This document shows positions 50,148 to 57,941 of a DNA stretch of 64,000 nt, piece by piece (the stretch's first letter is position 1; the number at the start of each line of letters is the position of its first letter). Made by a program: the position numbers and the translations under genes. The stretch lies in assembly GCA_023415235.1 (NCBI GenBank), contig JAEZLP010000010.1, positions 42,671-106,670 on the forward strand, given 5' to 3'. The notes under the pieces are model-generated. The model made no database searches, was not told the DNA's origin, and worked only from the letters and a program-made list of their open reading frames with translations. The stretch is from Bacillota bacterium. Lineage in GTDB: Bacteria; Bacillota; Clostridia; Peptostreptococcales; Anaerovoracaceae.

Positions 50148-53099
50148 CTACTCCTCCTTTAAAATCACTCCTCTTCCGCTCTGGCCGTCGATTTTGATCA
50201 CCAGCGGCTTTTCAAAACGGACGTGTCTTACGTGTTCGGTCTTTTGAACCAGCGGAGCATTTCTCAGATTTTCCCAATTGATGCGGTCCTGACTGCTGAT
50301 TCTAGTCCCGATATGAAAATACCCCATTTTTAACGATGTAAGGTTATGGTGGAAATGACTTCCCAAAGAGGGCTCCACCACCAGGCTGCCCAGATCGGAC
50401 TCGATTACCACCTTGGCTTGGGACATCTGCCACCATACCAGAGGAATACCCAGCCAGGGATCAGAAGTTCCGATACGGCCGAAGCCCATTAAAACGCATT
50501 TCCTTCCCTCCTGAATCAGCTGTTTATTCAGCTGACCGATCTCCAGGGCGATTTGATTTGACTTGCTGATATCAAATTCATCGGGGTCAAGGTAGATGAC
50601 GTCGGTTATATTTTTATACGATCCATTGCCGATGATGTGGGTGCTGGCGCAGATCACATCCTCTTCCCGGTAATCCTCAATCTTCACCTCGCGGGCTTCC
50701 CTGCCTACCACCATGGGGCGGATCTGCAGGCAGTAAAATTCAGGCTGTTTGCTTTTATCCATCGGCACATTGACGGCAAACTCAATTTCCACATCGGTGC
50801 CAAATGCTTTTTTGCTCAATTCAAAGAAGTCCTTGATCACATCCACCAGCGGAATGGAATTGTATTTCAAAATCGAAGCAAAGGTGACGACCTTCGGTCC
50901 GTCGGCAGAAAAGGTGTCGATAATCATGTCGTTTTCAGCAGAAAAAGTGCTCGCAACGATTTGAAGCGTCTGGTCCTTCTCCGCCTGTGCAAGATCTATT
51001 TTCCGGTACGTACATTCGTCGTCGATGGTCAGCAGCTTTGACGAGTCCCTTAGGTCCAGAGTATAGAAGCTCGTTTGGGTGTTCTCCATAAACTCCTCGG
51101 GAGAGGAGAAGGGCGGATTCATTTTGGGGTAGGCCGGCGAAAAGCTGTATACCCGGTTTCCGTCCACGATGGCTTTCCCCAGCCCCAAGGCCAGGCTCAC
51201 GATCCCCTGATCCGGCTTCATATGGGAATAGGGATAATAGTTATAGGTCTGTGCCACGCCCGAAATAACGGGGTAGAACGTATCGCCGTGCTGCTCTCCG
51301 ACCAGCTGCTGGATCAGCACCGACATGGACCCCTCTTCAATCCGGATATCCGCATTTTTTGCATATCCCTTGGGAGACTGGAAGAAGGAAGAGGCATAAA
51401 TCAGCTTTACCGCATCCGTAAGATGCTTCAGGCGAACCTCCGGGTCCTTGTCCCTGTTGGGCAGGATATATGTCTTGAAAATCCCGGCAAAGGGGAGGAC
51501 CTGAGAATCCTCCAGAATGCTGGAGGAACGGACCGCAAGGGGATAGTCGATCTCATCGATAAGAACCCTCAGCTTGTCGTTAATTTCATCGGGCAGCTTC
51601 GCAGCCAGGAATTTTTGGGCGATTTCCTCCTCATCCGTGGAATTCACGGCCATGTCCTGAAGATCGTTGGCGATCATAAACTCTTCAAATACGCCGCTGC
51701 AGATTACAAATGAGCTTGGCACCTTCAGCCTGACGTCCGGGTATTTACTCTGCAGCCCCGATTCATTGATCAGGTTTCGGAAGAATGCGACGCTTCTTGC
51801 TTTTCCTCCCAAGGATCCGCTGCCAAGACGGATGAAAGAATTCTCAAAGGTCATCTTGGTCAGGCCGAAATCAACGATGACGCCCTTCTGATAGCTTCGG
51901 AAAATCCGATCAAGACAGTCCAGGATATGTGCCCTGAACTCTTCCGCATTGCTTGCGGCCTCGGTTTCCCGGGCCCTCAGCTCGTCGGCGACCTCAAATT
52001 CGGTTCTAGCCCGGAACCAGCGGGAGAAATGATTGTGGGCAGCATGGAAGATCAGACTTTCCTCGGGCAATTCCTGGATGGCCCTTTCAAATCCGGTAAT
52101 ATCCGAGACTTTTGTTATAATATTTCCGTTAGCGCTTCGGAAGACAAACTCCCCGAAGCTGTAGTTTTCCAGAATATATCCGCGAAGCTCCTTAAGGAGA
52201 TTCGGGGAATTTTTATCTAAGTAGCGGATTCCCATCAATTCCGCTTTTTTAATATTCTCTTTTTCCTGGGACTGAAGCAGGATAGGCAGGTCGGGAATCC
52301 TGTCCCGAATGGTTGCGGCCAACTCCAGTCCGGCCTCCGCGTTCACTTCGCCGTTTTTCAAAAAACGGACGTCGGAGATGATCCCAAGAAGATTGTTCCG
52401 GTACTTCTGTGCCATTTCCATGGCCTCTTCATAGGAGATGGCCAGCAAAATCTTGGGTCTGGCCCGCATCCTCAGCAGACGGTGAAAATCATTGACCGCG
52501 TGGGAAATCAGATAGCGGGTCTGCTTCATGATTTCCGTATAGATGAGAGGAAGGAACTGGGAATAATAGCTGGGCGTATCGTCGACGACCAGAATAACCT
52601 GAACCCCCTGCTGGCTGTCCTCTTCCACATTGCCCCTGTCTTCCACATACTTGATGATGGCGAGCAGGATCTGGCTGTTGCCGGACCAGACGAAGACACG
52701 GTCGATGGATTTTGATTCCCGGATTCCTGCCAGGGTATCAGCGTCCAGGGTTTCGTAGGTCAGCATCACAATGGGCTTATCAGGATAGAGCTCCTTGACC
52801 TTCCTGCTGAAATCCAGCGGATTCATGTCGCTGATCCTTGGCATGGTGATGACTAGATCGTAGGTCCTGGTATTCAGGGCTTCAAAGGCCTCCGCCGCTG
52901 ATGCGGCGTGGGCGATTCGGGGTACGAACTGTAGATTCAGATCCAGATACTCGCTGAAGATTTTGTCGGACAAATGGCCGTCTTCTTCCAAGACAAATGA
53001 ATCGTAGGGAGTTGAAACCAGCAGTATTTCTCTGACACGGAACTTCATCAGATCATGGAATCTGGTGAATTTTGGATCATATTCCTTGGGATTGTTCAT
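50148..53099 (-). CDS. PEP/pyruvate-binding (PPDK_N) protein with N-terminal receiver-like domains
   Basis: 983 residues. Residues about 20 to 155 look receiver-like (ILLVSTPYDSFVLEEDG, DLVITMPRISDMNPLDF, KPIVMLTYE). Residues about 165 to 315 form a second one (QVILVVDDTPSYYSQFLPLI, GIISDVRFLKNGE, PILLQSQE). From about 425 the ATP-grasp PPDK_N domain follows (GSGSLGGKARSVAFFRNLI, VPSSFVICSGVFEEFM, PLAVRSSSILEDSQVLPFAGIFKTYI), and the tail (about 800 to 983) has SDLGSLVVEPSLGSHFHHNLTS. No phosphohistidine or TIM-barrel domain is present, so it is not a full PPDK or PEP synthase. A similar layout is known mainly in Bacteroidota and some Firmicutes. Catalysis is unproven. GAGGAGGG precedes the ATG. 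Confidence 0.8.
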   Translation of the reverse strand: MNNPKEYDPKFTRFHDLMKFRVREILLVSTPYDSFVLEEDGHLSDKIFSEYLDLNLQFVPRIAHAASAAEAFEALNTRTYDLVITMPRISDMNPLDFSRKVKELYPDKPIVMLTYETLDADTLAGIRESKSIDRVFVWSGNSQILLAIIKYVEDRGNVEEDSQQGVQVILVVDDTPSYYSQFLPLIYTEIMKQTRYLISHAVNDFHRLLRMRARPKILLAISYEEAMEMAQKYRNNLLGIISDVRFLKNGEVNAEAGLELAATIRDRIPDLPILLQSQEKENIKKAELMGIRYLDKNSPNLLKELRGYILENYSFGEFVFRSANGNIITKVSDITGFERAIQELPEESLIFHAAHNHFSRWFRARTEFEVADELRARETEAASNAEEFRAHILDCLDRIFRSYQKGVIVDFGLTKMTFENSFIRLGSGSLGGKARSVAFFRNLINESGLQSKYPDVRLKVPSSFVICSGVFEEFMIANDLQDMAVNSTDEEEIAQKFLAAKLPDEINDKLRVLIDEIDYPLAVRSSSILEDSQVLPFAGIFKTYILPNRDKDPEVRLKHLTDAVKLIYASSFFQSPKGYAKNADIRIEEGSMSVLIQQLVGEQHGDTFYPVISGVAQTYNYYPYSHMKPDQGIVSLALGLGKAIVDGNRVYSFSPAYPKMNPPFSSPEEFMENTQTSFYTLDLRDSSKLLTIDDECTYRKIDLAQAEKDQTLQIVASTFSAENDMIIDTFSADGPKVVTFASILKYNSIPLVDVIKDFFELSKKAFGTDVEIEFAVNVPMDKSKQPEFYCLQIRPMVVGREAREVKIEDYREEDVICASTHIIGNGSYKNITDVIYLDPDEFDISKSNQIALEIGQLNKQLIQEGRKCVLMGFGRIGTSDPWLGIPLVWWQMSQAKVVIESDLGSLVVEPSLGSHFHHNLTSLKMGYFHIGTRISSQDRINWENLRNAPLVQKTEHVRHVRFEKPLVIKIDGQSGRGVILKEE

Positions 53100-53111
53100 A
53101 GCACCCTCCTC

Positions 53112-53189
53112 TTATTTTTTATTTATATCTATGATTCCCCATTATAAATCAATTTCTAATTATTTACCCGTTATTTTTTATTTATATCT
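53112..53189. repeat. Pair of 19-bp direct repeats upstream of the PPDK_N gene
   Basis: TTATTTTTTATTTATATCT occurs at 53112 to 53130 and again at 53171 to 53189. On the minus strand each gives AGATATAAATAAAAAATAA, that is, AT-rich elements 59 bp apart just upstream of the gene. Could be duplicated promoter or binding elements. Confidence 0.6.
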
Positions 53190-53217
53190 CCCCCAGGTAG
53201 GAATTCTCCCGGAGCAC

Positions 53218-53253
53218 AAAAAAACCGGATTCCGTAATCATCATCCGGTTTTG
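53218..53253 (-). terminator. Terminator of the sigma-54 activator gene
   Basis: Minus strand: AAAACCGGAT / ATCCGGTTTT around a 12-nt loop, then a T-run, 24 bp after the activator stop. It also separates the activator from the PPDK_N gene. Confidence 0.85.
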
Positions 53254-53276
53254 AATCATTCCCGTATCATCCTCTC

Positions 53277-55136
53277 CTATACGCGTATCTCGTATTTCTT
53301 GATTTTGCTGTAGAGGGTGTTTCTTCGGATTCCCAGCGCAAGGGCGGATTGGGATATGTTTCCGTTGTATTTGTTCAACACAGTGATCAAGTGCTCTTTT
53401 TCTATGTGATTGATCTCCATGCTGCCCTCACCGGAGGAACTCTGTGATGCCGGCTCCTGACCGAAATATCCCGGCGGCAGCGATTCCGTGTTGATGATCA
53501 GTTCAACCACATTCTCCAGCTCTCTGATGTTTCCGGGCCAGTTGTAATTCAGCATCTTATCCAGATATTCTTCCGGGATTGCGACCTCATTTTTATTCAG
53601 CCGTTCTGAGATATTTTTCATAAAGTACCGGATCAGCAGCATGATATCGCTCTTTCGTTCCCTTAAAGGAGGCAGATACAGGGGGAGTACGTTCAATCTG
53701 TAGAACAAGTCCTTCCGGAACCTTCCCATCTCCACTTCCTTCTTCAAGTCTTTATTGGAGGCGGCAATGATTCTTACATCGACAGGGATCAGCTTTTGGC
53801 TGCCGATCCGTGTGATGACGCCCTCCTGCAAGACCCGCAGAAGTTTTGTCTGCATGTCCAGGGGCATTTCCCCGATTTCATCCAGCATGATGGTGCCTCC
53901 GTGGGCCAGTTCAAATTTCCCTAGATTGCCCCCCTTCTTTGCGCCGGTGTATGCGCCTTCCTCATACCCGAACAGCTCCGATTCGATCAGCTGATTGGGG
54001 ATCGCGCCGCAGTTCAGCGCCAGGAAGGGACCGTTGGCCCTCCTGCTGTAGTTATGTATGGACTGGGCAAATACCTCCTTCCCGGTCCCGCTTTCACCGG
54101 TAATCAGTATGGTGGATTTGCTGTTAGCGATCTTTTTGGCATATTGGACGGTTTTCAGAAAGTTTTCGTCCTGGCCGATGATTCTGTCGAAGGTATAAAA
54201 AGCCTGATAGCCATTTTTCTTTTTGCTTCTTTTGGATTCTTCAAACACGTATACGATTTCCATGCAGTCATCCTGTGGATTGTAGATGGAGTTTGCCGTG
54301 ATGCTGCAGGGGAAACGATTCCTGAGTGTCATGATGTTGACTTCTCTTGAGATGTTTTCCGCCGAACAGAGGTCCTCGCTCACGTCCTCCCATTCCTCGA
54401 TCAGCTCCTCCATCGATCCTGCCTTTAGCTGATGTTCTGAGTTTCCGAACAGCTCTAGGGCTTTTTTATTATAGATTTTGATGTTTCCGTCCGTATCCGA
54501 GGTCATGATTGCCACCGGCATGGAATTGAATATGGTTTTAATATGCCTGTTGGTCATATTTTGGAGCCGGTTGAACTCCTTCACCTTGATCATTTCCTCA
54601 ATGGCGTTGGAGGCCGCAATCACCATGCCCAGCGTGTGGGGATGTACCTTGTCGGTATAGCCCGTGAGATCGAGAACGCCGATCAGGTTCCCATGATTGT
54701 CTTTGATGGGCGCGCCGGAACAGGTCCATCGGTGATAGGCCTTGATGTAATGATCCTTTCCTGATAATTGAACGGGCTCGCCGGTTTTCACCACGATAGC
54801 CATCGCATTGGTTCCGATGCTTTCTTCGCTCATATATGCGCCGGGAACCATTTTCAAGTCAAAGGCCTCCGACAGAATTTTCTCATCGCCAATGGCATTG
54901 AGAATGCATCCTTCTCCATCTGTAAGCAGCGCGAAAAAATTGTGGCCTCTCGTAAAATTAATCAGCTGCTCCATATACGGCGATGCTGTCAGGATCATAT
55001 CCCTGCTTTCTGCGAATTTTTTCTGGAGCTCGGCCTGGTTGAGAATTCTGCTGCTATATACCATGTCTTCTTTGATTCCAAGTTTTTTGCACCTCTCATG
55101 GGAGAGTGCGATCACAGTCTTATAATCAGCTTTCAT
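53277..55136 (-). CDS. Sigma-54-dependent transcriptional activator (AcoR-like)
   Basis: 619 residues from ATG 55136 (AAGGAG 7 nt upstream). An N-terminal GAF-like sensor (about 60 to 170: MILTASPYMEQLINFTRGHNFFALLTDGEGCIL) is followed by a PAS domain (about 200 to 300: MPVAIMTSDTDGNIKIYNKKALELFG). The AAA+ core (about 325 to 550) has Walker A LITGESGTGKEVFAQSIH, GAYTGAKKGG (sigma-54 contact; usual GAFTGA) and Walker B GTIMLDEIGEM. The Fis-type HTH is at the C-terminus (NISQSALALGIRRNTLYSKIKKY). AcoR-like activators respond to acetoin or small aldehydes. The gene has its own promoter and likely controls the mop gene upstream. Confidence 0.93.
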   Translation of the reverse strand: MKADYKTVIALSHERCKKLGIKEDMVYSSRILNQAELQKKFAESRDMILTASPYMEQLINFTRGHNFFALLTDGEGCILNAIGDEKILSEAFDLKMVPGAYMSEESIGTNAMAIVVKTGEPVQLSGKDHYIKAYHRWTCSGAPIKDNHGNLIGVLDLTGYTDKVHPHTLGMVIAASNAIEEMIKVKEFNRLQNMTNRHIKTIFNSMPVAIMTSDTDGNIKIYNKKALELFGNSEHQLKAGSMEELIEEWEDVSEDLCSAENISREVNIMTLRNRFPCSITANSIYNPQDDCMEIVYVFEESKRSKKKNGYQAFYTFDRIIGQDENFLKTVQYAKKIANSKSTILITGESGTGKEVFAQSIHNYSRRANGPFLALNCGAIPNQLIESELFGYEEGAYTGAKKGGNLGKFELAHGGTIMLDEIGEMPLDMQTKLLRVLQEGVITRIGSQKLIPVDVRIIAASNKDLKKEVEMGRFRKDLFYRLNVLPLYLPPLRERKSDIMLLIRYFMKNISERLNKNEVAIPEEYLDKMLNYNWPGNIRELENVVELIINTESLPPGYFGQEPASQSSSGEGSMEINHIEKEHLITVLNKYNGNISQSALALGIRRNTLYSKIKKYEIRV

Positions 55137-55161
55137 AGCTTTACTCCTTTGCCTCAGCTTC

Positions 55162-55189
55162 ATTGTATCACAATCAGCTGAGTTGTCAA
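55162..55189 (-). promoter_or_regulatory. Promoter of the sigma-54 activator gene
   Basis: Minus strand TTGACA, 16 bp, TACAAT; the -10 lies about 26 bp before the ATG at 55136. It suggests that the activator is made independently of the genes it controls. Confidence 0.65.
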
Positions 55190-55234
55190 AAAGTAGTACC
55201 GGTTTTTTTCGCCCTCCCTTGTCGGATCTTCGGT

Positions 55235-57838
55235 CTATTTGTCTTCCAGGCTCTTTTCCACTTCAAGCATCCTGCCCAGAGCCAGATCCTCCTCGACCAG
55301 TACCATATTGCACGAGGGACATTTCATCAATTCCACTTCAAAATTCGCATCCAGATAACGCATTTTAACCTTTCCGGGCGTCAGCTTTTTCCTGCATTTG
55401 TCGCATAGCCAGGCTGTGCCCTTTTCCTGTTCCGCTTTTGCTTCTTTTACCTTTTCCCTTGCCGTTTCCTTTTCCTGTTTTGCTGTATCCGTTTTCTTTT
55501 CCTGTCCTTTTCCCTTTCCGCCCAGCTCCTCCGTTTCTTCCTCCACGGCCTTCATCCTGTGGCTATAAACACTGTTTACGAAAACCTCTCGTCCCTTTTC
55601 CTCATATCTGACCCAATCGGTGATATGCTCCAATCTCAGTCTGGCAAGATAATTTGAATTTTCAGGATTGAAGAAACGCTCTCCCTTCTTTCGCCCATGG
55701 TCGATCACCTTCCCGACTTCTTCCTCCAGGATGTACCGTTCCTCCATGACTGCGGCCACAGGCTCCGGGATTATCAGATTAAAATCATAGTCCGGTTCAT
55801 GATCCTTTTCCCGAGTTTCTTCCAACAGCTCTTCCAGCAGGCTGCGCTTCAATTTTGACCTGTTGAACTGACGCTCTGAAAGTGTCGGTTTTTTTCGGAG
55901 CGCCGCCGCTTCCAGATCGGAACAGCAGATCAAATCCAGGATGTGATACGTTCGTTTTCCTCCGCCCGCAAACAGATCTCGGCACATGGCGCAGTAAACC
56001 AGCAGGTCCTCTTGGCATTCACCGATTCTGTCCCGGACGAAATCCTCCGCCTGGTCACGGTTGGCATAGTATACCAAGCCTCCATAACCGCAGCACTTCG
56101 TCTTTTCTCTGGTATATGCCGGCTCCCGTATGCTGCATCCTAATGAAGCGGCAATATTTCTGATGCTTTCCTGAACCTGCGGGCGGTATCTTGCGGTACA
56201 CGCATCGTGAATGTTCAACACAAGGCCCTCCGCTCTTGCATGTCTCTCCGGCAGGCCATACCTGTCAAGAATCTCCCAAAGGGATGTGGTTTTGATCTCC
56301 GGCAGATATTTCTCAAAGACTGCCATACAGCTGGGACATGCGAGAATAAAGACAGGATGCTCGTTGTCAGCCCACACCTGTCTGATTCCGGCGATGTTTT
56401 CTTCCACCAGATCCTGTCTTCCCGCCCAATCCGCCGGAGCGCCGCAGCAGCCCAGATAGATCCCCACCGGGGGTATGATCTTTTCCAGGTGTCTGTAAAT
56501 GCCTGGTATTGATTCGCTGTGGGTGGCAGACAGCTGACAGCCGGGATAGAATAAATATCCGTTCGCACCGGAGCCCTTGGGAAGCCCCTTCACCATGGAA
56601 AACCGGCTGCTGTTGCTGAACTGCATATCCCGCAGTGCGAAGTCATGGGCAGATGGCGGCATTTTACCCTTGCTCACCATGCTTATCCTGGTTTCCTCAA
56701 TAATCTCGTTCATGCCAATATCCAAAAAGCACTGCTCCCTGCACAAGCCGCAACGTGTGCAGGAATTGATCATTTGGTTGGCATAATGGGTTCCCAGAAT
56801 GATCCGTTCATTGTGATTGATCTGTCTGATATAGGAATCCGGCGAAATCTTAAACCGCTGCATGTGGCTGCAGCCCCTGATGCAGAGATCGCACCTGCAT
56901 TTCAGACATCTGCCTGCTTCCGCCGACGCCTCGTCCCTTGAATATACGTCCGATGCCGATCCGCCCGCGGCCTGAGCCGCTGTTTTTTTCGTTCTCGTTG
57001 AAACCTCTGCGGCGTCAACCTTATATTGCAACAGGGTGTCGAATACCCCCTCTCTTTCTCTTGAAGCCCCCAAGGAAACCTTGCCGACATAGCGGTCGAT
57101 GGAGATTGCTGCTCTTCTTCCCGTGCTGACGGAATGAATCACGGAATCGCTGCCGCTGACCAGCCTGCCTCCGGCAAAAATGGATGAATCACCTACCTGA
57201 AAGGTGTCGGGATCTGCAAGGATCTCCTTTTCCCATTCTCCGGTACCAAGAAAGACCGCGTCATATTCCCGGACAATTTCATTCAGGGAGCTTTCATTCA
57301 AAATGGTGTTTAATTCCACCCGGATGCCGTTTTTTTCGATCACTCCCAGCTGTTCCAAAATGGTTTCCCGTCCAAGATAAGCTCCTTCATATTTCCAGAT
57401 CCGCCCGCCGATTCTATCCTCTTTTTCATAGATCACCACCTGATATCCCTTTTTATCCAGATCACAGGCCGCGGTCAGTCCGCTCAGGCCTCCCCCTGCG
57501 ACCGCAACTCTTCCCTTATTCTTCGGAATGGGGATATTCCTTTTCGGAGGCGCATATCCAAGAGCAATCACAGCCTTTTCCAGCTCCGATATGGCAATGG
57601 CGTCTTGCGGCTCCTGTCTGACACAACAGCTTTCACAGGGGTGGTCGCAGATCATGCCAATAATACCTGCAAAGGGCAGCTTTTTTTCCATCAGCTTATA
57701 GGCCTTTGAAAAGTCGCCGTTCTCTATTTCCGTCATGAACCCGATCACATCCATGTGCACGGGACAGGCTGCCGTGCAAGGCGGCGGTTCATCGTGAATA
57801 CATCTGTCTCCTATCTCCAATAGACGGTCTAAATCCAT
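55235..57838 (-). CDS. FAD/NAD(P) oxidoreductase with Fe-S, CCG (HdrB-like) and DVU_1557-like redox domains
   Basis: 867 residues. Order: Fer4_20 iron-sulfur part (PPPCTAACPVHMD near 20 to 30 and DHPCESCC near 65 to 72), FAD domain (VAVAGGGLSGLTAACDLDKKG near 111 to 131; GGRIWKYE), cysteine-rich linker (CLKCRCDLCIRGC), 4Fe-4S (INSCTRCGLCREQC), two CCG domains (LFYPGCQLSATH, GCCGAPADWAG, CCGYGGLVYY), then a Lys/Glu-rich helix. The C-terminal domain is CDKCRKKLTPGKVKMRYLDANFEVELMKCPSC, like the small DVU_1557-type redox protein encoded near mop in Desulfovibrio. ATG 57838 has TGGAGG upstream. It probably passes electrons from aldehyde oxidation to NAD(P) or a quinone-like acceptor. Confidence 0.8.
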   Translation of the reverse strand: MDLDRLLEIGDRCIHDEPPPCTAACPVHMDVIGFMTEIENGDFSKAYKLMEKKLPFAGIIGMICDHPCESCCVRQEPQDAIAISELEKAVIALGYAPPKRNIPIPKNKGRVAVAGGGLSGLTAACDLDKKGYQVVIYEKEDRIGGRIWKYEGAYLGRETILEQLGVIEKNGIRVELNTILNESSLNEIVREYDAVFLGTGEWEKEILADPDTFQVGDSSIFAGGRLVSGSDSVIHSVSTGRRAAISIDRYVGKVSLGASREREGVFDTLLQYKVDAAEVSTRTKKTAAQAAGGSASDVYSRDEASAEAGRCLKCRCDLCIRGCSHMQRFKISPDSYIRQINHNERIILGTHYANQMINSCTRCGLCREQCFLDIGMNEIIEETRISMVSKGKMPPSAHDFALRDMQFSNSSRFSMVKGLPKGSGANGYLFYPGCQLSATHSESIPGIYRHLEKIIPPVGIYLGCCGAPADWAGRQDLVEENIAGIRQVWADNEHPVFILACPSCMAVFEKYLPEIKTTSLWEILDRYGLPERHARAEGLVLNIHDACTARYRPQVQESIRNIAASLGCSIREPAYTREKTKCCGYGGLVYYANRDQAEDFVRDRIGECQEDLLVYCAMCRDLFAGGGKRTYHILDLICCSDLEAAALRKKPTLSERQFNRSKLKRSLLEELLEETREKDHEPDYDFNLIIPEPVAAVMEERYILEEEVGKVIDHGRKKGERFFNPENSNYLARLRLEHITDWVRYEEKGREVFVNSVYSHRMKAVEEETEELGGKGKGQEKKTDTAKQEKETAREKVKEAKAEQEKGTAWLCDKCRKKLTPGKVKMRYLDANFEVELMKCPSCNMVLVEEDLALGRMLEVEKSLEDK

Positions 57839-57853
57839 TTTTTCCTCCATGTC

Positions 57854-57901
57854 AAAAAAACGCAAGCGGGAGCCCTGCCTCCCAAAGGCCGGCAAGGCTC
57901 C
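57854..57901 (-). terminator. Hairpin between mop and the FAD oxidoreductase gene
   Basis: Minus strand: GGAGCC...GGCTCC-type stem (CTGCC with GGCAA inner pairs) preceding CGCTTGCG and seven T residues. It may partly terminate mop transcription and set a ratio between the two products. Confidence 0.5.
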
Positions 57902-57941
57902 TTATTCAATTTTATGTACTGACTTTCGGCCCCCGTCTTTT

